In this document: one piece after another, positions 9,015 to 17,831 of the stretch
Layout: each line of letters opens with the position of its first letter
Position numbering within the stretch: the stretch's first letter is position 1
NCBI GenBank assembly: GCA_900553395.1
Contig: USDJ01000001.1
Location: 62,001 to 126,000 of the forward strand
Length of the DNA: 64,000 bases
Direction of reading: 5' to 3'
Origin: an uncultured Mycoplasmatota bacterium
GTDB taxonomy: Bacteria > Bacillota_I > Bacilli_A > RF39 > UBA660
Notes under the pieces: generated by a model
Database searches by the model: none
Told to the model about the DNA's origin: nothing
Seen by the model: only the letters and a program-made list of their open reading frames with translations
Position numbers and translations under genes: made by a program

Positions 9015-10268
9015 ATGAAACAAATTAGTATAGTTGGAGGGAATAAACTAAGTGGGAGCATAAGAATAAGTGGTGCTAAAAACAGTGCTGTGGCTTTAAT
9101 TCCGGCATCGATTTTATGTGATGATATAGTAAAAATAGATAATATTCCAAACATTTCGGACATAGATGCCTTAGTAGAAATATTAGATTACTTAGGTGCT
9201 AAAGTTACCCTTGAGGGTGGTATTATAACAATAGATCCAAGAGAAATAAAAAATAAACCTATTCCAAAAGAGATTTCAAGTAAATTAAGAGCTTCTTATT
9301 ATTTTATGTCATCTTTGCTTGGAAAGTATAATCATGTTGAAATGTATTTTCCAGGTGGATGCAAAATAGGAGCAAGACCTATAGATCAAACATTAAAAGG
9401 TTTTGAAGCTTTAGGTACTAATGTAAAAGAAGTAGATAATAAGTTTTATCTTGATGCTGATAAACTAGTTGGAGGACACGTATACTTGGATATGCCAAGT
9501 GTAGGTGCTACCATAAATACTATATTAGTTGCAGTTAAAGCAGATGGTATTACTATTATAGAAAATGCAGCAAAAGAGCCAGAAATAGTAAATGTAGCTA
9601 CATTTTTGAATAATATGGGTGCAAAAATAACAGGAGCAGGAACTAGTGAAATAAGAATAGAAGGAGTAAGAAGTTTGCACGGATGCTTTACAGAGGTTAT
9701 TCCAGATAGAATAGAGGCTGGAACTTACGTAATAGCTGGTGCTTTAATTGGAGAAAATTTAAAAATAGAAAATGTAATTTTAGACCACATAGAGTCCCTT
9801 ACTTTAAAATTAAAAGAAATGGGAGTTGATATGAAATTTGGCAAAGATTACATTATTATAAATAAGTGTGATAAGCTAAAACCGGTAAATTTAAAAACAT
9901 TAGGATATCCTGGATTCCCAACAGACTTACAGCAGCCAATTACCCCTCTTTTAGCTCTTTGCAATGGTAAATCTACTCTAGAAGAAACTATATATGAAAA
10001 TAGATTTCAAAATGTACCTTATTTAAAACAGATGGGTGCCAACATAGAAATATTGGAAAGAAAAATTATTATAAGCGGTCCTACAAAATTTTCGGGGTGC
10101 ACTGTAACGGCAACTGATCTAAGAGCAGGCGCTTGCTTAATTCTTGCAGGACTTGTTGCAGAAGGAGTAACAACTATTAAAGATGTAGAACACGTTTTAA
10201 GAGGCTATGAAAATATAATAGAAAAACTTACAAATGTAGGTGCTAAAATAACATTAGAAGAAATATAA
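9015..10268 (+). CDS. murA: UDP-N-acetylglucosamine 1-carboxyvinyltransferase
   Basis: A 417-residue enzyme for the first committed step of peptidoglycan synthesis. The catalytic Cys, also the fosfomycin target, is present in FPGGCKIGARPID (near residue 117). The start is KQISIVGGNKLSGSIRISGAKN. I prefer the ATG at 9015 with TTGGAGG upstream to an in-frame TTG at 9003. A TATAAT box lies at 8944-8949. It shows that the cell makes a wall. Confidence 0.97.
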   Translation: MKQISIVGGNKLSGSIRISGAKNSAVALIPASILCDDIVKIDNIPNISDIDALVEILDYLGAKVTLEGGIITIDPREIKNKPIPKEISSKLRASYYFMSSLLGKYNHVEMYFPGGCKIGARPIDQTLKGFEALGTNVKEVDNKFYLDADKLVGGHVYLDMPSVGATINTILVAVKADGITIIENAAKEPEIVNVATFLNNMGAKITGAGTSEIRIEGVRSLHGCFTEVIPDRIEAGTYVIAGALIGENLKIENVILDHIESLTLKLKEMGVDMKFGKDYIIINKCDKLKPVNLKTLGYPGFPTDLQQPITPLLALCNGKSTLEETIYENRFQNVPYLKQMGANIEILERKIIISGPTKFSGCTVTATDLRAGACLILAGLVAEGVTTIKDVEHVLRGYENIIEKLTNVGAKITLEEI

Positions 10269-10270
10269 TT

Positions 10271-10292
10271 AAGTAGCTAGGCTACTTTTTTT
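10271..10292 (+). terminator. Terminator after murA
   Basis: AAGTAGC and GCTACTT form a 7-bp stem with a TAG loop, followed by T5. Confidence 0.8.
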
Positions 10293-10302
10293 GGGGGAAA
10301 AA

Positions 10303-10953
10303 ATGAAAAAAATGTTATTTATTATAGTAATATTCGTTGTAACCTTTTATATATATTTTTTGAATATTAATAAAAAAACATATTATCTATCATTAGGTGA
10401 CTATTTATCTTATGGTATAAATAATTTTAAAAAAGTTGAAAATAGCTATAGTAATAATTTATTTGATTTATATAAAAATAATTTAGAAAATTATGTGAAT
10501 TATTCAACAATTGATGATTATAGAGTTATGGACTTGATAAATGACATTAATTATAACAAAGATGTCAGTTATAATAATAAAAATTATAAATTACAAAATT
10601 TGCTTATTAAATCTAATGTAATTACTATATCTATTGGTATGAATGATTTAATATATATGAGTGAAAATATTGATTACGAGTATGTAGATGATTTATTATA
10701 TGATATAGAAGATTTATTAAATACTATTAGAAAATACAATAAAGATAGAGTTTATTTTTTAGGGTTTTATAACATAATAAATAATGAAAATATTATAGAA
10801 TATGCTAATAAAAAACTAAGCAGTATTTGTAAAAAGAATGATATATATTTTATAGATATATCTAACCTAGATACATACATAAATAAAAGCGCATATCCGA
10901 CAAATGATGGATATGTGTACATAACAGATCAAATAATAAACTTTACTAAATAG
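10303..10953 (+). CDS. SGNH/GDSL-fold protein with altered catalytic residues
   Basis: A 216-residue protein with an N-terminal membrane anchor (residues 4-20). It resembles SGNH hydrolases: block I YYLSLGDYLSYG near residue 28, block III SIGMND near 110, and block V YPTNDGYVYI near 198. The nucleophile Ser of GDS is Tyr34 here and the block V His is replaced by Tyr198, while the Asn-Asp of block III is kept. It may be an inactive member that binds but does not cleave. The ATG at 10303 has GGGGG upstream; an in-frame TTG at 10291 is less likely. Confidence 0.65.
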   Translation: MKKMLFIIVIFVVTFYIYFLNINKKTYYLSLGDYLSYGINNFKKVENSYSNNLFDLYKNNLENYVNYSTIDDYRVMDLINDINYNKDVSYNNKNYKLQNLLIKSNVITISIGMNDLIYMSENIDYEYVDDLLYDIEDLLNTIRKYNKDRVYFLGFYNIINNENIIEYANKKLSSICKKNDIYFIDISNLDTYINKSAYPTNDGYVYITDQIINFTK

Positions 10954-10986
10954 TAAAAATATTATATAATTAAAGTGGGTGATAAA

Positions 10987-11634
10987 ATGTTGGAAGAAAA
11001 TAAATTGTTTTCAAAAGTATTTATGTGGATGTTTATAGGCTTAGCAATCACATTTGGTGTTGGATATATGGTTTCAGTAAATGAAAACATGTTATATAAT
11101 GTCTTTTCAAAGTGCTATATATTTCTTGTTATCGCAGAACTTTTAGTGGTAATTTGGCTTAGTGCTAGAATATCTAAAATGCAACCTATGATGGCTAAGA
11201 TATTGTTTTGCTTATATTCATTCTTAACGGGTCTTACTTTTTCGTCTGTATTTGTGGTATATCATATTACATCAATAATAGCAGTATTTGGAATAACATC
11301 ATTATTATTCTTAATATTTGCTCTTATAGGTAAATATACAAATATTGATTTGACAAAAATAGGAGTATATTTATTTATGATGCTTTTAGGAACTATTATT
11401 TGTAGCATTATAAACATATTTGTTAAAAGTGAAGGATTTGATTTAGTATTAACAATAATCTGTCTTGTAGTATTTTTAGTATATATAGCTTATGATGTTC
11501 AAATGATAAAGAAAAGAAGATACCAAATGTTAAGCGATGAAAATTTTGCAATCTATGGTGCGCTTCAGTTATACCTAGATTTCATTAACGTATTCTTAAG
11601 ACTTTTACAATTATTTGGAAACAAAAATGATTAA
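10987..11634 (+). CDS. Bax inhibitor-1 family membrane protein
   Basis: A 215-residue protein with seven membrane segments and the BI-1/UPF0005 signature at the end: AYDVQMIK, then FAIYGALQLYLDFINVFLRLLQL. Some bacterial relatives leak calcium in a pH-dependent way; the role here is unknown. The ATG at 10987 follows GGTGATAAA; an in-frame GTG at 10975 would sit before that site. Confidence 0.85.
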   Translation: MLEENKLFSKVFMWMFIGLAITFGVGYMVSVNENMLYNVFSKCYIFLVIAELLVVIWLSARISKMQPMMAKILFCLYSFLTGLTFSSVFVVYHITSIIAVFGITSLLFLIFALIGKYTNIDLTKIGVYLFMMLLGTIICSIINIFVKSEGFDLVLTIICLVVFLVYIAYDVQMIKKRRYQMLSDENFAIYGALQLYLDFINVFLRLLQLFGNKND

Positions 11635-11655
11635 TAGTGTAAAACACTATTTTTC
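11633..11655 (+). terminator. Terminator after the BI-1 gene
   Basis: AATAGTGT pairs with ACACTATT around a short A-rich loop, then T4C; the left arm overlaps the stop codon. Confidence 0.75.
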
Positions 11656-11703
11656 TTTATTGACTAATAGACATATTAATGGTATATTAACAATGGTGAT
11701 AGT

Positions 11704-12177
11704 ATGGAGAACGTAAAAAAATTTATAAATAATAGGAGTAAAATAGGATTCATAGTTTTTTTAGTTAGTATATTACTTGGAATATTATTAATTGAAGAAT
11801 TTTTAGGTGTTTCTGAGTGCATTAAATTTATGTCAAATTCAAGTTATAATAAATTTATAGATGGAACATATACTAATGTTGAGATTTTAAAAGTAGTTTT
11901 CTCAAAAAACTTGCAATATGTTAACTTATTAGTAAATTCATTATTGATATTTATATTGTTATTTAATATGGTTAGCTATGTTTATAAAAAATCAGAATTT
12001 ATGTTTATATCTACTGGATTAAGCATATTCCTATTATGTTTCGGATTTTATGCTTTTAGCATAAGTGGAATTATTTTTTGTGGTTGCTTGTTGATTTTGA
12101 ATTTAATAGGTTTTTTGGATCAGACTAGCATTCAGGTAGGAACTAAAAAAAATAAAAAAGTGCTTGCAAAACGTTAA
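11704..12177 (+). CDS. Hypothetical four-TM membrane protein
   Basis: A 157-residue protein with four predicted membrane segments (about residues 15-33, 75-93, 100-118 and 119-137) and a basic tail (TKKNKKVLAKR). I do not recognise a family. The ATG follows GGTGATAGT. It lies between the BI-1 gene's terminator and the rpmE promoter, so it is probably a single-gene unit. Confidence 0.6.
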   Translation: MENVKKFINNRSKIGFIVFLVSILLGILLIEEFLGVSECIKFMSNSSYNKFIDGTYTNVEILKVVFSKNLQYVNLLVNSLLIFILLFNMVSYVYKKSEFMFISTGLSIFLLCFGFYAFSISGIIFCGCLLILNLIGFLDQTSIQVGTKKNKKVLAKR

Positions 12178-12192
12178 ATTATTTGATAAACT
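12164..12192 (+). promoter_or_regulatory. Predicted rpmE promoter
   Basis: TTGCAA, 17 bases, TAAACT. It overlaps the end of the preceding gene and starts a leader of about 50 bases before rpmE. Confidence 0.45.
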
Positions 12193-12210
12193 ATGTAGGT
12201 AATTAAATTT

Positions 12211-12232
12211 CTATGACTTGTTTAGGTCATGG
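12211..12232 (+). promoter_or_regulatory. Hairpin just upstream of the rpmE RBS
   Basis: CTATGAC (12211-12217) pairs with GTCATGG (12226-12232) around an 8-base loop; the GGGAGGAG ribosome binding site begins two bases later. L31 autoregulatory leaders are known in Firmicutes; that this is one is a guess from position. Confidence 0.4.
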
Positions 12233-12248
12233 CGGGAGGAGAGTAAAT

Positions 12249-12467
12249 ATGAAAAAAGGAATTCATCCAGAGTACAGAGAGACAAAAGTTACTTGTGCTT
12301 GTGGAAACACTTTTACAGTTGAATCAAACAAAGAAGAATTACATTTAGAAGTTTGTAATGAATGTCATCCTTTTTACAAAGGTGGAAAAGAAGGAACATC
12401 TGTTTCAAAAACTGGACGTGTAGAAAAATTCAATCGTAAGTATGGATTTAATAAAGAAGCTAAATAA
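12249..12467 (+). CDS. rpmE: 50S ribosomal protein L31, zinc-binding type
   Basis: A 72-residue L31. The start MKKGIHPEYRE and the cysteine pairs CAC (near residue 16) and CNEC (near 36) mark the zinc-containing C+ form. The ATG at 12249 is chosen because L31 begins with MKKxIHP and GGGAGGAG lies upstream; a longer frame from 12213 lacks both. Confidence 0.96.
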   Translation: MKKGIHPEYRETKVTCACGNTFTVESNKEELHLEVCNECHPFYKGGKEGTSVSKTGRVEKFNRKYGFNKEAK

Positions 12468-12479
12468 TAGCTTTTTTTT
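12457..12479 (+). terminator. Terminator after rpmE
   Basis: AAGCTA pairs with TAGCTT around AATAA, followed by T6; the left arm lies in the last codons of rpmE. Confidence 0.85.
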
Positions 12480-12523
12480 GTATATAAAAATAAAATTAAC
12501 TAATAATAAAATTGGGTGATTAT

Positions 12524-13246
12524 ATGAATTTCAATTTAGCTGAATTATTAGATGTAACTATTCGCGCTGTATTATCATTAGTTACTTTATTTTTAGTTAC
12601 AAAATTGCTTGGTAAAAAGCAAGTTTCACAGTTATCGTTATTTGATTATGTAATAGGTATATCTATAGGGAATTTTGCAGCTGAAATGACTATAAATTTA
12701 GAAACAAATGAAATTAATGGAATTATAGCAGTTATAATATTTGGATTCTTTGCATATATAGTTTCGTATTTAACTATGAAAAGTATTGTACTAAGAAGAT
12801 TTTTTTTGGGAACTCCCACTGTAATAGTACAGAATGGAAAAATACTAGAAAAGAACATGAAAAAGGTTAAATTTGATATAAATGATATGATGGAAGAAAT
12901 AAGAAGTAATGGATATTTTGATTTATCTCAAGTTGAGTATGCTATAATGGAAGCCAATGGTAAATTAAGCGTATTACCAAAATCAGAATATAGACCACTT
13001 ACACCTAAAGATATGGGTAAGAAAGTTCAAAAAGAAGGATTATGTGCTAATATAATTATAGATAGTAAAATTTTACATAGCAATTTAAAAAATATGGGAA
13101 AAGACGAGGAATGGTTAAATAAAGAGTTAAAATTAAAAGGATACAGTGATTTAACGAAAATATTACTAGCAACGCTTGATATAAACGAAAAAGTAACAAT
13201 ATACGAAAAAAATTGTGATATAGAAGCTCTAGATGTACTAGAATAA
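12524..13246 (+). CDS. DUF421 (YetF/YcaP-like) membrane protein
   Basis: A 240-residue protein with three N-terminal membrane helices (TIRAVLSLVTLFLVTKLLG, then SLFDYVIGISIGNFAAEM) and a soluble C-terminal domain (GTPTVIVQNGKI, YAIMEANGKLSVLPKSEY). This is the classic DUF421 layout. The function is unknown; some members affect spore properties in Bacillus. The ATG at 12524 follows GGGTGATT; an in-frame TTG at 12512 lacks a site. Confidence 0.9.
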   Translation: MNFNLAELLDVTIRAVLSLVTLFLVTKLLGKKQVSQLSLFDYVIGISIGNFAAEMTINLETNEINGIIAVIIFGFFAYIVSYLTMKSIVLRRFFLGTPTVIVQNGKILEKNMKKVKFDINDMMEEIRSNGYFDLSQVEYAIMEANGKLSVLPKSEYRPLTPKDMGKKVQKEGLCANIIIDSKILHSNLKNMGKDEEWLNKELKLKGYSDLTKILLATLDINEKVTIYEKNCDIEALDVLE

Positions 13247-13335
13247 ATGTCAAAAAAGTGTAAATTAATGTATTAAAAATCAATAATTGAGTGACACGTT
13301 ATGATATATTTGGTATTATTATACTTGGTGATAGT

Positions 13336-13782
13336 ATGAGAAGACATTTTTGCGCATCTGCGTTTATAATAAATCCTATAACTAAAAAAATATTATTAGT
13401 AAAACATAAAAAAAATAAAAGATGGACTCAGCCTGGAGGACATATAGAAGGCAATGAAACACCAGAAGAAGCAGCTCTTAGAGAAGTATACGAAGAAACA
13501 GGGCTTAGAGTTAGACTATTAGGAGAGAGATTTCCTAGGGAGGAAGACTTTATTAGACCACTTGGAATACAGAAAAATAGGAGAACTACATCTGATGGAG
13601 AAACTCATATGCATATAGATATAATATATCCTGCAATACCAAATGATGATTCTAAGGAAATATTAAACGAAGAAGAAAGTGACGACATAAGATGGTTTTC
13701 TAGAGAGGAATTAGAATATATAGATTGCTTTCCTGATATAAAGATAACGATGGATTATATTCTAAAACATATAATTAAATAG
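13336..13782 (+). CDS. NUDIX hydrolase
   Basis: A 149-residue NUDIX enzyme with the full box GGHIEGNETPEEAALREVYEETGL split as GHIEGNE and REVYEETGL near residues 38-60. The N-terminus, RHFCASAFIIN, and the later THMHIDIIYP strand are typical. The substrate is unknown. The ATG at 13336 is chosen because GGTGAT lies upstream; a frame from a GTG at 13291 has no site. The next gene starts six bases after the stop. Confidence 0.9.
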   Translation: MRRHFCASAFIINPITKKILLVKHKKNKRWTQPGGHIEGNETPEEAALREVYEETGLRVRLLGERFPREEDFIRPLGIQKNRRTTSDGETHMHIDIIYPAIPNDDSKEILNEEESDDIRWFSREELEYIDCFPDIKITMDYILKHIIK

Positions 13783-13788
13783 TAAAAA

Positions 13789-14514
13789 ATGAAAAAGTCA
13801 AGCCAAAAAAAGATTATTTCGTTTGTATCAGTCTTTTTGATTTCAATTGGTGTATATTATATTGAACAAAATAATTATTTTGATACAAAGCCTGTAATCA
13901 ATATAGAATTAGATGCACCATCTATATCATTATCTGAAATACCAGATTATAGTGATCAAGATTATGTCTATATAAATAACAATGTTCCTTCGTTTGATTC
14001 AAAATATTATATAACCTCATCTTTTGAGATTTATAGTCCATTAGATGAACTTGGAAGATGTGGTATTGCATTTGCAAACGTAAGTTTAGAAACAATGCCA
14101 GATAGGGAAAGAACAAGTATTGGACAAGTTAAACCAAGTGGATGGCATACGATAAAGTATGACATAATCGATGGCAAATATTTATATAATAGATGTCATT
14201 TAATTGCTTATCAATTAACTGGCGAAAATGCCAACGAGAAAAATCTAATTACCTGTACAAGACATATGAATGCAGATGTAATGGTGCCATTTGAAAGTAA
14301 AGTTGCAGAATATGTTAAAAAGACAGACAATCACGTACTTTATAGAGTTACACCATTTTATGAAGGAGATAACCTATTAGCAACCGGAGTTCAAATCGAA
14401 GCTTATTCTGTTGAAGATAATGGTGCAGGGGTTAGTTTTAATGTATTTATATATAATGTTCAAGATGGTATAGAAATAGATTTTAAAAATGGGGAAAGCA
14501 AATTAAAACAATAA
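13789..14514 (+). CDS. DNA/RNA non-specific endonuclease (EndA/DNA-entry nuclease-like)
   Basis: A 241-residue beta-beta-alpha-metal nuclease with an N-terminal membrane anchor (residues 9-24), so it probably acts outside the membrane. The motif YLYNRCHLIAYQLTGENAN (near residue 130) aligns with the DRGH catalytic segment of EndA, keeping the general-base His and the metal-binding Asn. Relatives take part in DNA uptake or scavenging. No clear ribosome binding site is seen, and the gap to the NUDIX gene is six bases, so translation may depend on the upstream gene. Confidence 0.88.
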   Translation: MKKSSQKKIISFVSVFLISIGVYYIEQNNYFDTKPVINIELDAPSISLSEIPDYSDQDYVYINNNVPSFDSKYYITSSFEIYSPLDELGRCGIAFANVSLETMPDRERTSIGQVKPSGWHTIKYDIIDGKYLYNRCHLIAYQLTGENANEKNLITCTRHMNADVMVPFESKVAEYVKKTDNHVLYRVTPFYEGDNLLATGVQIEAYSVEDNGAGVSFNVFIYNVQDGIEIDFKNGESKLKQ

Positions 14515-14556
14515 TTTGTTTTTATTTTATACTTATTAAAGTAAGTATAGTTCTAT

Positions 14557-14584
14557 TTGACTTTTAAGTATTATGTGTTATAAT
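14557..14584 (+). promoter_or_regulatory. Predicted typA promoter
   Basis: TTGACT, 16 bases, TATAAT, about 30 bases before the typA start. A short inverted repeat (ATACTTA/TAAGTAT, near 14529-14549) just upstream may end the nuclease transcript, though its T tract is poor. Confidence 0.7.
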
Positions 14585-14615
14585 TGTAAAAGTGTTTTTT
14601 GAAGGAAGTGTTATA

Positions 14616-16436
14616 ATGAATAAAAGAAATGTAGCAATTATTGCTCACGTAGACCATGGAAAAACAACTCTAGTAGATAAATTATTACAAGCAAGTGGAA
14701 CTTTTAGAGAGAACGAGGAAGTACAAGAAAGGGCTATGGACTCTAATGATATAGAAAGAGAACGTGGAATAACTATTCTTGCTAAACCAACATCTATAGA
14801 TTATAAAGGTTGCCATATAAATATCCTTGATACACCAGGACATGCTGATTTTGGCGGTGAAGTTGAAAGAATTATGAATATGGTGGATGGTGTATTACTT
14901 GTCGTAGATGCATACGAAGGAACTATGCCACAAACTAGATTTGTATTAAAGAAAGCTATAGAGGCTAAGGTAAAACCAATTGTAGTTGTAAATAAAATAG
15001 ATAAAGACTCAGCAAGACCTAAAGAAGTAATAGATGAAGTTATGGATTTATTTATTGAACTAGGCGCTAATATAGAAGATCTAGAATTTCCAATAGTATA
15101 CGTATCAGCAATAAACGGAACTTCTAGTTATTCACCAGATCCATCTACTCAAGAAAAAGATATGACTAAAGTTTTAGATCTAATAGTAGAAAATATAAAA
15201 GAAGCTAGTAATGATGTAGATGGTAGCCTACAATTTCAACCCGCGCTTTTAGATTACAATGACTTTGTAGGAAGAATTGGTGTAGGACTTGTTAAAAGGG
15301 GTAAAATAAAAACTGGTGAGATGGTTAGTTGTGTTAGAGTGGATGGCTCTATAAAACAATTTAGAATAGCTAAACTTTTTGGTTATGTAGGACTTAAAAG
15401 AGTGGAGGTTTCTTCAGCTGAAGCAGGAGATATTGTTGCCATAGCAGGTCTTCCAGATATATCTGTTGGAGAAACTGTTTGTGATATAGGAAAAGAAGAT
15501 CCACTTCCATTATTACGTATAGATGAGCCTACTCTTCAAATGACTTTTGGTGTAAATACAAGCCCATTTTGTGGAAGAGAAGGTAAAATAGTTACAGCAA
15601 GAAAAATTCAAGAAAGATTGTTAAAGGAAACGGAAAGAGATGTTTCACTTAAAGTTTCTCCAGTTCCAGGAGATTCTGAATCATTCATAGTATCAGGTCG
15701 TGGGGAACTACACTTATCAATATTAATTGAGAATATGAGAAGAGAAGGATTTGAACTTCAAGTGTCAAAACCAGCTATCATAAAAAAAGAGATAGACGGT
15801 GTTACTTGCGAACCTTATGAAGAAGTTCAAATAGATGTACCAGATGAATATGTTGGAAATGTTATCGAAGCTTTAGGAAATCGTGAAGGCTCAATGCAAA
15901 GTATGACAAATAGTAATGGTCAAACTAAGCTTCATTATTATGTTCCAACAAGAGGACTTATAGGTTTTATGACTGAATTTATGACAATGACTAAGGGTTA
16001 TGGAATAATAAATCATACATTTGATAGCTATAAGCCATTAGCAGGAAATAAAGTTGGATCACGTAAATTCGGAGTATTAGTTTCAATGGAAAATGGAAAA
16101 GCCACAGCATACTCACTAGGTCAATTAGAAGATAGAGGAGTTATGTTTATAGAACCAGGTGCTGAAGTTTATGAAGGAATGATCGTTGGAGAAAATAATC
16201 ACGATAATGACCTTGCAGTAAATGTAGTTAAAGGTAAAAATTTAACAAATACTCGTACTTCTAGTAAAGATCATACTGTAGTTTTAAAAAGACCAAAACT
16301 TATGAGCTTAGAGGTTTGCTTAGATTATATTAATGATGATGAATTAGTCGAAGTAACACCAGTAAGCTATCGTATGCGTAAAAGAATATTAAATACTGAA
16401 TTAAGAAAAAAACAAGATGCAAAAAAGAGTAATTAA
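14616..16436 (+). CDS. typA: Translational GTPase TypA/BipA
   Basis: A 606-residue GTPase that acts on the 50S subunit and helps ribosome assembly under stress. G1 is AHVDHGKTT, G3 DTPGHADFGGE, G4 NKIDKD; the effector segment ends ERERGITILAK. The C-terminal part carries the BipA-specific YVPTRGLIGF and SLGQLEDRG segments. The ATG at 14616 follows GAAGGAAGTG; a frame from 14592 starts without a site. Confidence 0.97.
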   Translation: MNKRNVAIIAHVDHGKTTLVDKLLQASGTFRENEEVQERAMDSNDIERERGITILAKPTSIDYKGCHINILDTPGHADFGGEVERIMNMVDGVLLVVDAYEGTMPQTRFVLKKAIEAKVKPIVVVNKIDKDSARPKEVIDEVMDLFIELGANIEDLEFPIVYVSAINGTSSYSPDPSTQEKDMTKVLDLIVENIKEASNDVDGSLQFQPALLDYNDFVGRIGVGLVKRGKIKTGEMVSCVRVDGSIKQFRIAKLFGYVGLKRVEVSSAEAGDIVAIAGLPDISVGETVCDIGKEDPLPLLRIDEPTLQMTFGVNTSPFCGREGKIVTARKIQERLLKETERDVSLKVSPVPGDSESFIVSGRGELHLSILIENMRREGFELQVSKPAIIKKEIDGVTCEPYEEVQIDVPDEYVGNVIEALGNREGSMQSMTNSNGQTKLHYYVPTRGLIGFMTEFMTMTKGYGIINHTFDSYKPLAGNKVGSRKFGVLVSMENGKATAYSLGQLEDRGVMFIEPGAEVYEGMIVGENNHDNDLAVNVVKGKNLTNTRTSSKDHTVVLKRPKLMSLEVCLDYINDDELVEVTPVSYRMRKRILNTELRKKQDAKKSN

Positions 16437-16447
16437 TACTCTTTTTT
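16421..16447. terminator. Bidirectional terminator between typA and xre gene
   Basis: AAAAAAGAGTA pairs with TACTCTTTTTT around ATTAA. It ends typA and can also end the minus-strand xre transcript at 16451. Confidence 0.8.
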
Positions 16448-16450
16448 GTG

Positions 16451-16681
16451 TTATTCTTTATCAAAAAAATCTTTTATATCGCAATCAAGTACGTTTGCAA
16501 TTTCTTCTAGTGTATCTATTGAAATGGTTTGATGAGTTACTGACTCTAATTTAGCGATAAAACTGTCACTAAGATATAAGGTTTCAGCTAACTCTTTTTG
16601 CTTTAAACCTTTCTTCATTCTGTACTTTTTAATATTTCTTCCGATTACGTTATAAATATCAGATTCATACCTTCTTTTCAT
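16451..16681 (-). CDS. Small XRE-family HTH regulator
   Basis: A 76-residue protein that is a single Cro/C1-type helix-turn-helix domain: IGRNIKKYRMKKGLKQKELAE, then LYLSDSFIAKLE, then IDTLEEIANVLDCDIKDFF. It has no effector domain. It lies 62 bases after ddl on the same strand and may share its transcript. Its targets are unknown. Confidence 0.85.
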   Translation of the reverse strand: MKRRYESDIYNVIGRNIKKYRMKKGLKQKELAETLYLSDSFIAKLESVTHQTISIDTLEEIANVLDCDIKDFFDKE

Positions 16682-16743
16682 AGTACTACCACCAATTCAA
16701 TTTTCTCATAGATTTTAAGAATATTTTATAGACGAGTAGTCTA

Positions 16744-17703
16744 TCAATCTAGCATAATATCTAAAAGTTTAGATTGATTTATTCCTAATTTTTCTATAAG
16801 CATAGGGAACATACTAAACTTAGTAAATCCAGGTATAGTATTAATTTCATTAAAATAAAGTGTGTTATCATCTAAATCTAGGATGAAATCAATTCTACTA
16901 AGCTTTTTACATTTAAGAATTTTAAATATTGTTTTTGACAAGTTTTTGATTTGATTTGCTAAATCTTCGCTTATATTTGCTATTTTAATTTCTGTATTAC
17001 TTTTATATTTTGATATATAATCATACCACTTTGCATTATTTATTATTTCCCCGATTTCTGAAATTATAAGTTTATTTTTATTTTCAATAATGGCGCATTC
17101 TAGTTCTCTTTTATTTTTTATATATTTTTCTATTATGACGCTAGAATCGACTTTTAAAGCTTTTCCAATAGCACGCTTAGCTTCTTTATAATTATTTGCT
17201 ATATTTATTCCTATAGATGAACCACTTTTATTTGGCTTTACTATAATAGGATATTCAATTTGTTTTAAATCAATCTTATCATTATATATTAAGTATGGAA
17301 CTTGTGGAATATTATATTTTTCCAAGAATAGTTTAGTAATTAATTTGTCATAACAAATTAAACTAGAGTAAGAATCACATCCTACATATTTAATTTTAAA
17401 TAATTCAAATAGGCTTTGTAGCTTGCCATCTTCTCCAGTATTTCCGTGTATTATATTAAATACAATATCAAAACTTTTTAAGTATTCAACTATATTATCT
17501 ATTTTTTCATTAAGTGTATTTTGCCAATCTTTATCAATTTTAAAATTATTATTTATTTTGTACCAAGTGCCATTTGTGGTAATTCCAACGATAGATAAAT
17601 CATATTTTTTCTTATCAATATTTTGTATTATAAAATTGGCAGATTCACAAGACACTTGGTGTTCCTTAGATTCTCCGCCAAATAGTAATAAAACTTTCTT
17701 CAT
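16744..17703 (-). CDS. ddl: D-alanine--D-alanine ligase
   Basis: A 319-residue ATP-grasp ligase that makes the D-Ala-D-Ala end of the wall peptide. Visible are GGESKEHQVSCESA at the start, HGNTGEDG, KPNKSGSSIG and the metal site RIDFILD with FNEINTIPGFTKFS. The Tyr of WYDYISKY is kept, which is the D-Ala (vancomycin-sensitive) type and not the D-lactate type. The ATG follows GGTGATA on the minus strand. Confidence 0.95.
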   Translation of the reverse strand: MKKVLLLFGGESKEHQVSCESANFIIQNIDKKKYDLSIVGITTNGTWYKINNNFKIDKDWQNTLNEKIDNIVEYLKSFDIVFNIIHGNTGEDGKLQSLFELFKIKYVGCDSYSSLICYDKLITKLFLEKYNIPQVPYLIYNDKIDLKQIEYPIIVKPNKSGSSIGINIANNYKEAKRAIGKALKVDSSVIIEKYIKNKRELECAIIENKNKLIISEIGEIINNAKWYDYISKYKSNTEIKIANISEDLANQIKNLSKTIFKILKCKKLSRIDFILDLDDNTLYFNEINTIPGFTKFSMFPMLIEKLGINQSKLLDIMLD

Positions 17704-17831
17704 ATTATCACCATTAAACTATATGTTAAAAAAATTAAATATTTACCTATTAATAAATTTATTCTAAAAGATAGATTTATTTTATAAATTGTGTTAAACT
17801 ATTTATATATATAATGAAATAAGGTGAAGAC

